DNA from: Garcia nutans
Lineage: Eukaryota; Streptophyta; Magnoliopsida; Malpighiales; Euphorbiaceae
Direction of reading: 5' to 3'
Assembly: GCA_947685225.1 (NCBI GenBank)
Contig: CANTUV010000024.1
Location: 28,848,001-28,912,000, forward strand
DNA length: 64,000 nucleotides
Positions 20,414 to 33,027 of this stretch are shown here, in pieces; positions within the stretch are counted from its first letter, which is position 1; each line of letters begins with the position of its first letter. Under the pieces are notes generated by a model. It searched no databases. It saw only the letters and a program-made list of their open reading frames with translations, and was not told the DNA's origin. The position numbers and the translations under genes are program-made.

Positions 20414-22604
20414 TGTGAGTGGGGATTTTCGCCCCCACTTGTGGAATGGTTCTTGCGACTTCTGCACTGTTAGGCTCGGGGCCTTAGAGAACACGGACCT
20501 AGGTCCGGAGAAAATGGAGTCGCCACTCGGACGGGCTGGGAAAAAAAGAAAGGGGTGGATAACTCGATTCCTAAGGAATCCCCAACCCCCTAATGGGTTC
20601 GGAAAGTTGGGTACTTGTGGGGAAGGTGAGAAATGGCCCAACACCCCCACAACGCCCGGTTCATTGGAACCGGCCTCCTTTACAGGTCTTGATATTATAA
20701 AATTCTTATGTATAACAACATTTTCCATATTACACACAATAATTAAAAGAAAGCATCATTATACTAAAATCAAAGCAATGTAGCAAAGTCTAAGCAAAAC
20801 AAACAAATGGACACCCATCCAAGGATGGAAACATGTCCTTACACCACATGCCTAAATAGGACACCCACCAAAAGGTAGAAACATGCCCTTTACATTGGTT
20901 CTAAAGTAGAAAAGCAAATTAAATTACATGATATTTAACTAATGAGGTACCCACCAAGTGTAAACATACCTCTTAGAACATTTGGAAATCTAAATAAATT
21001 GATAAAAGTAAATAACCATTCATAATAAATAAATTATTCATCAAAGGTACCAAATATCAATAAAAAGTAAACATCTATCCACGATAAATTAAATAAACCA
21101 AGTATTGAACTTAAATAAATTAAAGCATAAGAAATAAAACAAAGCATGACCAAATAAAGAATTGAATAAGGTAAATAAAAATCCAAATTATAGCTACTGT
21201 TTCCATTTAGGGTTCTTTATCTCATGTGTTAAGGTTTTGGAATTCATAAAATTAGGCTACTGTGACTTTTTTATGGAATTAAAATAGATTGTGGTTTTAT
21301 ATTTTAAAAGGCTGATAGGGTTCTTTGATTAAACAAATTAAGGTTTGAATTGTGAAATCATGAAACTAGGGTTTTAGACACTTTAAAATAATTTTGATTT
21401 ATGGTTTTAAATGGTGATTTCAAGCTTACTGTGTAAATTTAAAATATTTATGTTTTATGGTTTTTAATGTTTTAAAGGATTAAGGTTTAGAAAAAGTTAG
21501 GATTTAAGGTTTTAAAGGGTTAAAGTTTACTATTTTAAGTTTTGGAGTTGAATTAGGTTTTTAGGCTTTAAAATTAGGGTTTCGATGATGCATGATTTTT
21601 AGGATTTGGAAAAAAGCAATTGAAGATTTTATGGAATTTTATGAAAATAAACCAATGATTTAAAGTTTATAAAGCAAAAAAAGATATTTTAAAGCTTTTG
21701 GGAAAGTAACAGAACACAATTTTGAGTTTTGAAAATTCAGAAAACAAATTTTGGTTTTGGAGTTTTGAAGAAATAAATCTAATAGCTTTAAACTTTTAGA
21801 AAATAAAGCCACGATTTATGAATTTTAATCCTTACAAAAAGTGAATTGAGGTCCTAAAATTTTTGAATTAAAAGAAACCAAAGAATGATTATGCTACTGT
21901 GAAAAAAAAAACCAAAGAATTTAATACATACCTTCTTTTGATGATTCCTCCAAAAATTATTTTCCTTGGATGAATTAAAAACAAAGACAGTTGCTGCCTT
22001 TTGAATTGATTAAATCGTGTCCCTGCTGTTCTAGAATAAATACATTGAATTGCTCCTTTTCCTTCACTTATTTGGTTTCAATTTTTTCAAGCTACTGTCC
22101 CTTTTTTTTTTAATTTTCGGCCTCTCCTTTTTTTTTGTGTTGTTTAGTCCATATTTATAGAAGTTTTATATCCTTTATTCCTAATTATTCACAGCATCTT
22201 TATTGAATAAGAAAAGAAAACCGAAACCTAATTGTATTAGGTTTCAAAAAATTTGCGTCGGAAAAATTTCGCTGACGAAAAAATCTGCCACAGCTGGCTG
22301 CGGCAGCGCGCGCGGAACGGGTCCATAGGCCATTTCGCCCGCAGAAAATTCTTGCGGGCGAAATGCCCACGGGCCCGCGCTGACTTTCGGCCACGATTTT
22401 TTCGTCGCCGATTTTTTATTTTTTATTTTTTATTTTTTTTGAATTTTTATTCATTTTACTATTTTTTTACTAAAATAAATATTAAAATTGATTAAGATAC
22501 CATAAAATTATTTTGGACTAACTAAAATATTTTGGACAACACAAATTATTTTGGACTAATTAAAATATATTGGACCGGACCAGGTCAAAAATTAAGGGTC
22601 TACA
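20414..22604 (-). repeat. 5' LTR of copy B (2191 bp)
   Basis: On the minus strand it starts TGTAGACCCTTAATTTTTGA (22604) and ends CCCCACTCACA (20414). The order of blocks is the same as in the other family LTRs, including the GC-rich palindrome (22320-22360), the TTTAGGG-like stretch and the last 290 bp with the GGCCGGTTCCAATGAACCGG inverted repeat (20654-20673). Confidence 0.9.
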
Positions 22605-24040
22605 CATAATAATAAAGAAAGTAACCATCCATGATAAATTAAATAAATCAAGCACCGAAATTAAATAAATCAACCATCAAAACATATAATAAACTACATA
22701 ATCAAATCTAAAATTAAATAAAGCAAATAAAGATACAAATTTAGGTTTATGCCTTAATTTGGAGTTCTTTAATTAACATTTAGGTTTTTGGGATTTTGAA
22801 ATTATTATCACTGTTACTTAGGCTACTGTGAAGATTTTGAAAAATTGAAATGGATTAGGGTTTTATAAATTTAAGAAGAAGTAAGGTTTTTTTATTAATC
22901 AAATTAGGGTTTAGGGGTAACATCATGAAATTAGGGTTTTGGAATCTTAAGACATTTAGGGTTCATAATTCACTTTTACTGGATTGTGATTTTAGGGTTT
23001 AGATTTACTAGATTGGGTTTTAAGTTCATTGGATTAAGGTTTAGGTGTTGATGAATTTTTTATAAAGTTTTGATGCTTTAAGAATTTAGGGTTTAGGAAA
23101 ACTAGGGTTTACTGTATTGGGTTTTGAGAAAATTAGGATTTTGGAAAATATATTTGTTCTTAGGATTTAAGAAAACAATTTAGAATTTTATGAAAATAAT
23201 TATGATTATTAGAAACTGTAAAGAAGATTAGGGTTTGGAGATTTAAGAAGACATTTGGAAATTTAGGACAAAAAGTTAGAGTTTAGATGAAAATAGTTCG
23301 TGGAAAACAATTTAGGGTTTTTAATGTTTTTAGAAACAGAAGAAACAATTTAGGGTTTTTAAGGTTTTTTGAAACAGAAGAAACAATTCAGGGTTTTAAA
23401 GTTTCTAGAAAGGGAAGAATAGCTTTAGGGTTTTAAAGTTTTGATCACTGACTAAGGCTACTAGATGAATGTATGATTTCATCCAAAGCATATTACTAAG
23501 TTTAATAATTTAGGTTATTGACTTAATATCAAAAACAAACGATAGAAACATTGTAAATAACATCAAATGAATGATTTATAATCAAACGTCCATTCGTTGG
23601 TTCCTCCACAATTTGCTTCTGGATGAACAAAGATAAAGGCGGTGTTACAGCCTTTGATGGGTGATAATTGCTAATGTCTCTTGCTCCTTAGGGTTTTTGT
23701 CCTTCTTTTTTCTCCCAAGTCAAAAGTCCCAAGTTTAGCTCAGTAAAAACAAATTTTCAATCTAATCAAAGTCCAAAGTCCCCTAATTCTGCGTTTTAAT
23801 GTGGTATTTATAGGAAAAATAATTAACCCACTTCTAATTGCTTAAGGAAATTAAAACCAATTAGGAAAAGAAACCAAAACCAAATAGAATTTGGTTTCGG
23901 AAAAAATTGCATTGGAAAATTGCGCTGGCAAAAAACTTGCTGCGGGCTGGAATTACGAGAGCTGCAAGGGAAAATTGCCGGCGGGCGCCAATTTGCCACC
24001 GCCCGCAGGAAATTCCTGCTAGCGAATCTGTCTGTGGCCG
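22605..24040 (-). repeat. LTR remnant, copy C
   Basis: Family LTR sequence continuing from the insertion point of copy B (ATAATAAAGAAAGTAACCAT) through TTTAGGGTTT-rich sequence to a GC-rich CCGCAGGAAATTCCTG palindrome near 24010. It is cut at 24041 by the start of copy D. Both ends are missing. Confidence 0.75.
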
Positions 24041-26124
24041 TGTGAGCAGGGATTTTCGCCTCCACTCCTGGTGGAATGGTTCTTGCGACTTCGGCACTAT
24101 TTAGGCTCGGGGCCTTAGAGAACACGGACCTAAGTTCGGAGAAAATGGAGTAGCCACCCGGACTGGCCGGGAAAAAGAAAGGGGTGGATGACTCGATTCC
24201 TAAGGAATCCCTAACCCCTTAATGGGTTTGGAAAGTTGGGTACATGTGGAGAAGGTGAGACATGGCCCAGCACCCCCACAATGCCCGGTTCATTAGAACC
24301 GGCCTCCTTTGCAGGTCTTAATATTATAAAACTCTTTAAGTATAACAATATTATCCATATTACACACAATAATTTAAAGAAAGCATCAATATATTAAAAT
24401 TAAAGCAAGGTCCAAGCAAAACAAATAAATGGACACTCATCCGAAGATGGAAACATGTCCTTACATCACATGCCTAAATAGGACACCAACCGAAAGGTAG
24501 AAACATGCCCTTTACATAGGTTCTAAAATAGAAAAGCAATTTAAATTACATGATGTTTAACTAATGAGGTATCCAACAAGTGGAAACATACCTCTTACAA
24601 CATTTGGAAATCTAAATAAATTGATAAAAGTAAATAACCGTTCATAATAAATAAATCATTCATCAAAGATATTAAATATCAAAAGAAAGTAAACATCCAC
24701 CCATGATAAATTAAATAAACCAAGCATTAAACTTAAATAAATTAAAGCATATAGAATTAATCAAAGCATAATCAAGTATAGAATTGAATAAAGCAAATAA
24801 AAATCTAAATTATGGCTACTGTGAGTTTTTAAAGAATAAAAATAGATTAAGGTTTTATGTTTTAAAAGGTTGATAAAGCTCTTTGATTAACTAAATTAAT
24901 ATTTGAATGGTGAAATCTTGAAACTAGGGTTTGGACACTTTAAAACATTTTTGATTTGTGGTTTATGGCTATTCATTGAATTATGGTTTCAAGCTTACTG
25001 TGTAAAATTAAAGTATTTGTGTTTATATGATTTTTTAAATTTTTAAAGGATTAAGGTTTAGAAAAAAATTAGGGTTTAAGGTTTTAAAGGAGTTAGAGTT
25101 TACTATTTTAGGTTTAGAAGTTGAATTTGGGTTTAGTGTTTTAGAATTTAGGATTTTGGTGATGCATGATTTTTAGGATTTGGAAAAAGCAATTGAAGAT
25201 TTTATGGAATTTTATGAAAATAATCCAACGATTTAAAGTTTATAAAGCAAAAAAGATATTTCTAAAGCTTTTGGGAAAGTAACAGAACACAATTTTGAGT
25301 TTTGAAAATTTGGAAAACAAATTTTGGTTTTGGAGTTTTGAAGAAATAAATCTAATAGTTTTAAGCATTTAGAAAATAAAGCCACGATTTAAGAATTTTA
25401 ATCCTTAGAAAAAAGTGAATTGAGGTCCTAAAATCTTTGAATTAAAAGAAATCAAAGGGTGATTATGCTACTGTGTAAAATATAAAGAAATTAGAATTTC
25501 ATACCTTATTTTGTAAGTTGCACCAAAATTGCTTCTTGGATGAACAAGCTCCAAAGACCAGCCTTTTTGCCTTTTTAATTATTTAAATTGTGTTTCAGCT
25601 ACTTTAAAAATCAATTGAATTCAAGCTTTTCCTTCACGGATTTGGATTTCCCTCCTACTGTCCAATTTTTGTCCCTTTCGGCCTCCTCTTTTTTTTTGTG
25701 TTGTTTAATCCATATTTATAGAAGTTTTATATCCTTCATTCCTAATTATTCACGACATCTTTATTGAATAAGAAAAAGAAACTAAAACCTAATTGTATTA
25801 GGTTTCGAAAAATTTGCATTGGAAAAATTTTGCTGGCGAAAAAAACTGCTGCGGAAAAACTGCGATGGCGAAAAAATCTGCAGAAAATTCCGGCGGGAGA
25901 AATGCCCACGGGCCCGAGCTGACTTTTGGCCGCCGAATTTTCAGTCGCTGTTTTTTTTTTGAATTTTTATTCATTTTACCATTTTTTACTAAAATAAATA
26001 TTAAAATTAATTAAGATATCATAAAAATTATTTTGGACTAACTAAAATATATTGGACAACACAAATTATTTTGGACTAATTAAAATATATTGGATCGGAC
26101 CGGGTCAAAAATTAAGAGTCTACA
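24041..26124 (-). repeat. 3' LTR of copy D (2084 bp)
   Basis: Minus strand TGTAGACTCTTAATTTTTGA (26124) to AAATCCCTGCTCACA (24041). Contains the family blocks and is directly followed by the PPT on its right. Confidence 0.9.
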
Positions 26125-26142
26125 GTTTGCCCCCTGCTTGAA
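26125..26142 (-). other. Polypurine tract of copy D
   Basis: Minus strand TTCAAGCAGGGGGCAAAC, directly upstream of the 3' LTR. Confidence 0.8.
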
Positions 26143-26212
26143 TGATCCGAAACTTAAGTGAAAGAGAGTGAAAAGCAATAAGACTTAATTTTTGATATGG
26201 CGATTTAAATTT

Positions 26213-26750
26213 GTTTTGGGTACTTGGACCCGAGATTGATTGAATTTGGGTACTTGGACCTGGGATTAGGTACTTGGACCCGGGATTGATTTAATTTGGA
26301 TACTTGGACCCGAGATCGGGTACTTGGACCTGAGATTGATTTGATTTGGGTACTTGGACCCGAGATTGAGTACTTGGACTCGAGATTGGGTACTTGGACC
26401 AGAGATTGGGTACTTGGACCCAAGATTGAATTGATTTTGGGTACTTGGACTCGAGATTGAGTAATTGGACTCGAGATTGAGTACTTGGAATAGAGATTGG
26501 ATGGAATTTGGGTACTTGGACCCAGGATTGGGTAATTGGACCCGAGATTGGGTACTTGGACCCAAGATCGGGTACTTGGACCCGAGATTGATTTGATTTG
26601 GGTACTTGGACCCGAGATTGAGTACTTAGACTCGAGATTGGGTACTTAGACCAGAGATTGGGTACTTGGACCCGAGATTGAATTGATTTTGGGTACTTGG
26701 ATTCGAGATTGAGTACTTGGAATCGAGATTGGATGGAATTTGGGTACTTG
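26213..26750 (-). repeat. Minisatellite 1 of copy D, first part
   Basis: Units of GGGTACTTGGACCCGAGATT with spacers. A higher-order pattern of about 290 bp is visible: the block starting at 26341 recurs at about 26590-26600. It is interrupted at 26751 by a solo LTR and continues at 29703. Confidence 0.9.
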
Positions 26751-27019
26751 TGTAATATCCCAAGGTATGCCCTAAAAGTTTTGGAGTTATTGTGGTATTT
26801 GGAATTAATGTATATGTATATATGGGAAATATAACTACAATATAAAAGACATATACATATACATCACATATACATGGAATATAAAAGGGTGTAGGAAAAG
26901 TGAGTGGTGTATATATATATATATATTTGTATAATTAGTTAATAGTAATAATAATGATAATAAAGATAAAAAGAAAAAAAAAAGAAAGTCAAAAGGAATT
27001 GTGGGGTGGAGATTTAATG

Positions 27020-27054
<35 letters not shown>

Positions 27055-27721
27055 GGTTATCGTGAGAAGAGGGGAAGATATTTTCTTTCTTCTTCTTTTT
27101 CCCCTTTTTGGTTCTTGCATGAGAGAGAGAGAGAGAGAGATAGAGAGAGGTGATGATCTTCATCAAATTTCTTAAGGATTTTAAGAGTATTGAAGATGGA
27201 GATGAAGATTTGGCAACATATTCAAGTAAGTATTAATCTCTTGAGTTGATTTTATTGATTATATGTATATATGAGTCTTTATCTTCTTGTTTTGATTTTC
27301 TTTTGGATTGAGGTTATGTTTGGTATAATTGGTGTGTAAGATGAAGATAATGAAAGATTGAAGTATGTAAATGTGTGGAATTGATAACTAAGTGATGATA
27401 TGTTGAGATAATTGTGAGGATGATGATGAATGGTTGAGTTAGGGTTTAGAATAAATGAATTGGTACTTTGAGTAATTGATTCTAGTGATGTATATATATA
27501 TTAATTAGTATGATGATATAATGAAGTTATATAAATGTTAAGGTGATAGAAAATTGATAAATATAATCAAAGATAATGGTTAAGAGGGTAGTGGATGAAT
27601 TTTGAAGGGTTTGGATGAATTTTGAAGTGTTTGGTCTTTAAATCAATGAAGGACACGGCTAAGTTATGAGAGACACGGCCAAGTTAGGGCAAACCTGGCC
27701 GTGTTGGATGAGTTTTGGAGA

Positions 27722-27926
27722 GACACGGCCATTGGCTTGGCCGTGTCCCTTGCCTGTGTTCGTTACTGTTGCATTTTTGTTGAGAGACACGGCCGTGTCC
27801 CTTGCCCGTGTCTGCCTCGGATGATTTGGTGTTGAGTGACACGGCCACAAGCTTGGCCGTGTCCCTTGAGTGTGTTTGCTACTGGATGTTTGTGTTAAGA
27901 GACACGGCCACAAGCTTGGCCGTGTC
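27722..27926. repeat. GACACGGCCA hairpins in the solo LTR
   Basis: Three perfect 26-nt hairpins at 27722-27747, 27838-27863 and 27901-27926, each with stem GACACGGCCA/TGGCCGTGTC and loops TTGGCT, CAAGCT and CAAGCT. Partial copies lie between them (27786-27800). Confidence 0.85.
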
Positions 27927-28506
27927 CCATGAGGGTGTTTGATATTGTGTTTGTTATTTGCTCTTACATGGTTGGATCCTCCAAATGTCTTCTTGTATCT
28001 ACATTTTAAATATACTTAAAACAAAGATGACCTAAACAAATTTGTATTGAGGATTCCAAATCTAAGAATAAGGTAAATTATATATGTGTACATCAATGAT
28101 GATATTATATGAACAATGTTATGTCTTATGCATTGTGAACCTTGAGAATTGTAATGTTTGATATGAATAATGTAGTTTGTGGTGTTATATCAATGATATT
28201 ATATATACAATATGAAGGATATGATGAAGTATGTGGTTATGTACAATTGATTAATGAAATATTATAATATGATTTGAGACATAATATGAAATGAAGTCAT
28301 TGTGATTGGCTATGATAAAACAAATGTAAAGTGAAGCCATTGTGATTGGCTCTGATGATTTAATTGAAAGAAAGAAGGCATGTTTGCCTAGATGATGAAG
28401 AGTATTGAAAATGATATTGATAATGAAATAATAAATGAATTGTGTGACTAATATGTTATTCAATTTTAGAATTCGGGGTTTGGAGGCATGCCTATAAAAT
28501 GAAAAA

Positions 28507-28752
28507 GGTAACAGTCTTGCCGGGTTGAGGATCTCCTCATGTTGAGTTGATGGTCCAAGAGACTGGGTCTGTTACACTATGATAATTATGATTATGAGAT
28601 ATATGATTGGTAACAGTCTTGCCGGGTTGAGGATCTCCTCGAGGTTAGTCGAGTTGATGGTCCAAGAGACTGGGTCTGTTACAGGTAACAGTCTTGCCGG
28701 GTTGAGGATCTCCTCATGTCGAGTTGATGGTCCAAGAGACTGGGTCTGTTAC
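28507..28752. repeat. Three copies of a ~70-bp stem-loop repeat in the solo LTR
   Basis: Copies at 28507-28575, 28609-28682 and 28684-28752, each bounded by GGTAACAG and CTGTTAC (inverted), with an inner AGTCTTG...CAAGAGACT pair and GGTTGAGGATCTCCTC between. The middle copy has a 5-bp expansion (GAGGTTAGTCGAG). Confidence 0.85.
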
Positions 28753-29702
28753 ACTATCCATGGATAGAATTATTGATATATGATGCCTACGGGCTTGATT
28801 ATTGTGATTATGAACCAAAGCAGTAACTCTAAACTTTGAATAACATATTAGTGTCTGTTGGGCCCGAGTCTGTCTTTGTTGTCAATGTCATATCCAAATG
28901 TTGAAATAAATGAATAATGAGATCTATGAATGCTTTTGATGAAAATATGATTTATGTTTAATGAATTGTGAATAATACAATGTTATGAAGTATGATTTTG
29001 TAATGTGTGTATTGATATATTGAAAGTGAATATGGCTTGAGGAGCTTTGTTGAGATATGAGTTTATGAAAATATAGTATGTTGTGTACAATGTATATGAA
29101 TGTGGAATTTGTAAGAATTGTTTTCATGAAGGTTTGGATAGGCCATGGAAAGGTGATTTATTGAAATGATGTAAATGTATATGTTTATGAGATAGTAATG
29201 GTAAGTATTGTATTGACAATGTTCTATGTAAATATGTGTATAATTATATGAGATTAGTGGAAATATATGAAGAATGCATTGAGAAAGGAAAAACGGGGTA
29301 AGCGAACAATAGAACATAATGCTAAAAACATGAGGTATGATTATTTTGTAAGGTATATTTTAATATTTATTTATACTACTAAGCTCTCGGGCTTAGCGCG
29401 GATATGTAATCACGCAGGTATTTATGCGGATGATCTGGAAGCCTAGCTGTTATGCCACGAAAAGGGTAAGAGTATCTCGAGACCAACTAGAAGGTGATGC
29501 ATACATATGTAATATTAATTATGTTGTAGTTTTGATAAGAATAATGACTTTTGTAAATGTTCTTTAAACTAATAAAATATTGCTTGTACTTAGATAAAGG
29601 TTTTTAAATTGAAATGAAAAGTGACATTCTTATACTTTATATACGCATTGTATGTATACCAGGTATATGTATAGTGCTTATATAGAGTATGGGGGCGTTA
29701 CA

Positions 29703-29990
29703 ACTTGGACCCGAGATTGATTTGATTTTGGTACTTGGACCCGAGATTAGATTTGATTTGGGTACTTGGTCCCAAAATTGGGTACTTGGACCTGAGATTG
29801 GATACTTGGACCCGAGCTTGAATTGATTTGGGTACTTGGACCCGAGATTGGGTGCTTGGACCTGAGATTGAATTTGATTTGGGTACTTGGACCCGAGATT
29901 GGGTACTTGTACCCGAGATTGAATTTGATTTGGGTACTTGGACATGAGATTGGGTACTTGGACCCGAGATTGGATTGAATTTGGGTACTT
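29703..29990 (-). repeat. Minisatellite 1 of copy D, second part
   Basis: Continues the array after the solo LTR. The last unit, TTGGGTACTTG (29981-29991), is at the same time the first base run of the truncated LTR that follows. Confidence 0.85.
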
Positions 29991-30466
29991 GTGGGGAAGG
30001 TGAGAAATGGCCTAGCACCCCCACAACACCCGGTTCATTGGAACCGGCCTCCTTTGTAGGTCTTAATATTATAAAATTATTAAGTATAACAATATTATCC
30101 ATATTACACACAATAATTTAAAGAAAGCATCAATATATTAAAATTAAAGCAAGGTCCAAGCAAAACAAATAAAGAGACACCCATTCGAAGATGGAAACAT
30201 GTCCTTACATCACATGCCTAAATAGGACACCCACCGAAAGGTAGAAACATGCCCTTTACATAGGTTCTAAAATAGAAAAGCAATTTAAATTACTTGATGT
30301 TTAACTAATGAGGTATCCAACAAGTGGAAACATACCTCTTACAACATTTGGAAATCTAAATAAATTGATAAAAGTAAACAACCATTCATAATAAATAAAT
30401 CATTCATCAAAGATATTAAATATCAATAGAAAGTAAACATCCACCTATGATAAATTAAATAAACCA
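29981..30466 (-). repeat. 5' LTR of copy D, first part (inner end truncated)
   Basis: Begins in the middle of the terminal LTR block (GTGGGGAAGGTGAGAAATGG) and runs to the chromovirus insertion point. It continues at 40400. Confidence 0.85.
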
Positions 30467-33007
30467 TGTAATATCCTCATTTATGCTCTAGAAGTTTTGC
30501 ATGTTGTTGTTGTTGTTGTTGTTGTTGTGGTTGTATTGTTGGTTTAAATTGAGAAAAGAAAAGTATAAGTGTTTTGGGAAAGAATTTAGGGTTTAGAGAC
30601 AAGTTTATATGTTGTGTATATTGTGATATATATAACATATACATTGGTCAAAAGAGTTGGTCAAGGTGTTGGTTAGTGGAAGGAGATATTTTGTATGGCA
30701 TGTGAAAGTTCATTTATGGGCTCATATAAGACAAAAGGTTAGTGATATGTTTGAGGGCATTTTAGTAATTGCTTGGATGAATTGCATGGTGGAGATTAAA
30801 AGAAGGAAAGAGAGGTTGACTTGTGCATTTTCTTTTCCTTCTCATGTTTGTGCCGGCCATTGAAGAAGACAAAGGCAAAGAGAAGTGTTTTTGATACTTG
30901 AATCAAGATTGAAGGGAGAATTGAAGAATCAAGTTGAAGAATTGTGGAATTTCTTCACTTTAGGTAAGTTCTCTTTTGGATTATTGCTTGTTTTAAATGA
31001 TATGTGAAATTGATAGATGATCTAAGAGTGTGTTGCTTGATTTTGTTTTAATCAAGTATATTTGATTAGCTTGATCTTGAATTTTATGAATGAATTGATG
31101 AAAGAAGTGAGTTGATTTTTGAAAGATGGAGAAAAATGTTATTTTTAGGGTTTTGAGGGGATATGTGTTACATGTGATGTTAATGTTTTGGTTGATGTGT
31201 TTTAATAAAGAATATTGTGATAAACATGTAGAATTTGTGTTTAAAACATTGATTCCATTCATTTGAAACATGTTATATGGGGTTTGATGAGTTTGAGTGC
31301 AATTAGAGGAAAGTTGTGCATATTAGGGTTTGGGTTTTGGAAGACACGGCCAAAGGCCATGTGAGACACGGCCAAGTCATATGATTTTGGACGTGTTGGA
31401 TTAAATTTTTGGGTGACACAGCCGTGTTCCCAAGCCGTGTGAGCTACTGTGAGTTTTGGTTGAGAGACACGGCCGTGTCCCTAAGCCGTGTTTGCTACTG
31501 CCAAAGTTGAGTTGAGAGACACGGCCACAAGCCTGGCCGTGTCCCTCATGTGTGCTGCCCGTGTCTCTCATATGGGTTAGGTAAGTTTTGTTTTCCTTGA
31601 CCTAGTTGCAATGTTTTGGTTCTTCAAAGGTAGGTTGGTTCCTAAACCTAAACTTAAACACTCTAAACATACTTTTAACTATGAATGAGCTAATCAAATG
31701 CATATGAAAGATCCTAAAGCTATGAATCATATAAATTGTTCTTTGCCCTAATTGCATTGTTGAGATTTAAACAAGGTTATGTTATGCATTGTGAAAGGTA
31801 ATGTGTTTTATGAGTAATGTACCTTGAAATGTTATATCAAAGATGTGATATCAATGATGCTTTATGCATAATATGAATTGAAATGTGAAATGTGATACAA
31901 AGCCATTGTTATTGGCTATGATGATGATATTGAGAGAAAGAAGGCATGTATGCCTAAATGTTGATGATAATTGGAAATGGAAATGATAATTGAATAATAA
32001 ATGAATTGTGTGGCTAATGTGTTATTCCATTTTCAGAGTTGGTTGTTGGTGGCATGCCTAATAAGTGTAACAATCTCTTGAAGTTAGGTTGGATTGAATC
32101 CTTGAAGCCTAATTGAGATGTTACCACCCTTGAAGCTAGGTTGGGTTAGTTCTTGAAGCCAAGTTGGGTAGAAGCTTAGCATGCTTTGCTCCCCTTGAAG
32201 CTTGGTTGAACTTAATCCTTGAAGCCTAGTTGGGTCTATGATATTGATATTGATAAATGTGATGATAGAACCAAAACATTAACTCTGAAAATTGAATGGC
32301 ATATTAGTGTGTCTTGGGCCCATGCTTGTCTATGGTTAATGTGAGTCATGAATGATGTTTGTTTTGCTTTGTATTGATGATTAAATGAATACTAATGAGG
32401 TATATGAAAAGATAATAAAATGTGATATGTAATGTGAAAGTATATTGTTAATTTTGCATATATGATGTTACATATATATTATGGTTTGAGAAATGACATT
32501 GCATTGCATGAAGTCATATCATTAGCATGATTATCTTACTAAGCCCTTGGCTTAGCGCGATAGTGTTTAATCGCGCAGGTGATAGAACTGTTAGAATCGA
32601 ACCCGAGAGCTCTTCGAGACCGAGTGAGGGTAGACATTGAAGAGTTGATTTTGGAGACTTAAAGATCAAAGGAGATTTGCCAATCATGTATAACTCTTTT
32701 TATATTTTGTAAAGTATTGATTAAAGGTACATATATGTATATTTGTAAATATGGAATTAAGTGTTTTCAAATATGTAAATATTTTATGACTTCCGCTGTG
32801 AAATAACTATATGTATGTATATATATATCTAATGTGTTTTATTTTAAAAGTAAATGATCTACTTTTCTATATTATATAATGATAATAGTATTGTATCTAT
32901 TTAAATGTTTTGAATGTTGAAGAAAACCGTAGCATCCCTATGTTTGGTGCACTTATGCTACATGGCTGTAGTTGTAGTGTGTGTGCATTGGATGTGGGGG
33001 TGTTACA
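30467..33007 (+). repeat. 5' LTR of the chromovirus (2541 bp)
   Basis: TGTAATATCC ... GGGTGTTACA. It contains a TTG microsatellite (30498-30530), a TATATATAAC possible TATA box (about 30627), a strong splice-donor-like AG|GTAAGT (30962-30969), GACACGGCC repeats (31341-31543), six CTTGAAG(C/T) units (32090-32230) and the two adjacent hairpins at 32539-32575. Confidence 0.95.
31341..31543. repeat. GACACGGCC repeat cluster in the chromovirus LTR
   Basis: Several GACACGGCC and CCGTGTC(C) half-sites and one perfect hairpin, stem GACACGGCCA/TGGCCGTGTC with loop CAAGCC, at 31518-31543. The equivalent in the 3' LTR is 38733-38935. Confidence 0.8.
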
Positions 33008-33014
33008 ATTGTTT

Positions 33015-33027
33015 TGGTATCAGAGCC
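33015..33027 (+). other. Primer binding site of the chromovirus (initiator tRNA-Met type)
   Basis: TGGTATCAGAGCC, seven bases after the LTR end; the standard tRNA-iMet site of plant chromoviruses. Confidence 0.9.

Larger units (their letters stand above)
13857..22604 (-). mobile_element. Copy B: gag-only Tat/Ogre-like LTR retrotransposon, 3' LTR truncated
   Basis: Reading leftward it has a complete 5' LTR (22604-20414), PBS, leader, broken gag, a long noncoding stretch, two minisatellites, a PPT and the first 538 bp of the 3' LTR. The internal region is about 6 kb with no protease, reverse transcriptase, RNase H or integrase motif. This is the most complete view of the family in the window. 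It is inserted in another LTR (copy C); the target side at the right is CATAA, and the left partner is lost. Confidence 0.85.
26751..29702. mobile_element. Solo LTR of a chromovirus-type (Tekay-like) Ty3/gypsy element (2952 bp)
   Basis: It starts TGTAATATCC and ends GCGTTACA, like the LTRs of the complete chromovirus at 30467, and is flanked by a perfect ACTTG duplication (26746-26750 and 29703-29707). No PBS, PPT or coding region is present, so it arose by LTR-LTR recombination. Plus orientation is inferred from the shared ends. It contains microsatellites (TA at 26910, TTA at 27020, GA at 27123), three GACACGGCCA hairpins (27722-27926), three copies of a stem-loop repeat (28507-28752) and a CTAAGC/GCTTAG hairpin (29380-29397). 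Sequence is diverged from the 30467 LTR, so it is a different subfamily. Confidence 0.9.

Noticed and set aside
28507..28752. CRISPR-like array (repeats with spacers)
   Set aside because: Three direct copies inside a plant solo LTR with two unequal spacers, one of a single base. Nothing else CRISPR-like is present, and the setting is a plant nuclear genome.
30657..30863. 68-codon frame duplicated exactly at 38049-38255
   Set aside because: Identical because both lie in the two LTRs of the young chromovirus. No start context, family or conservation in the solo LTR supports a gene.
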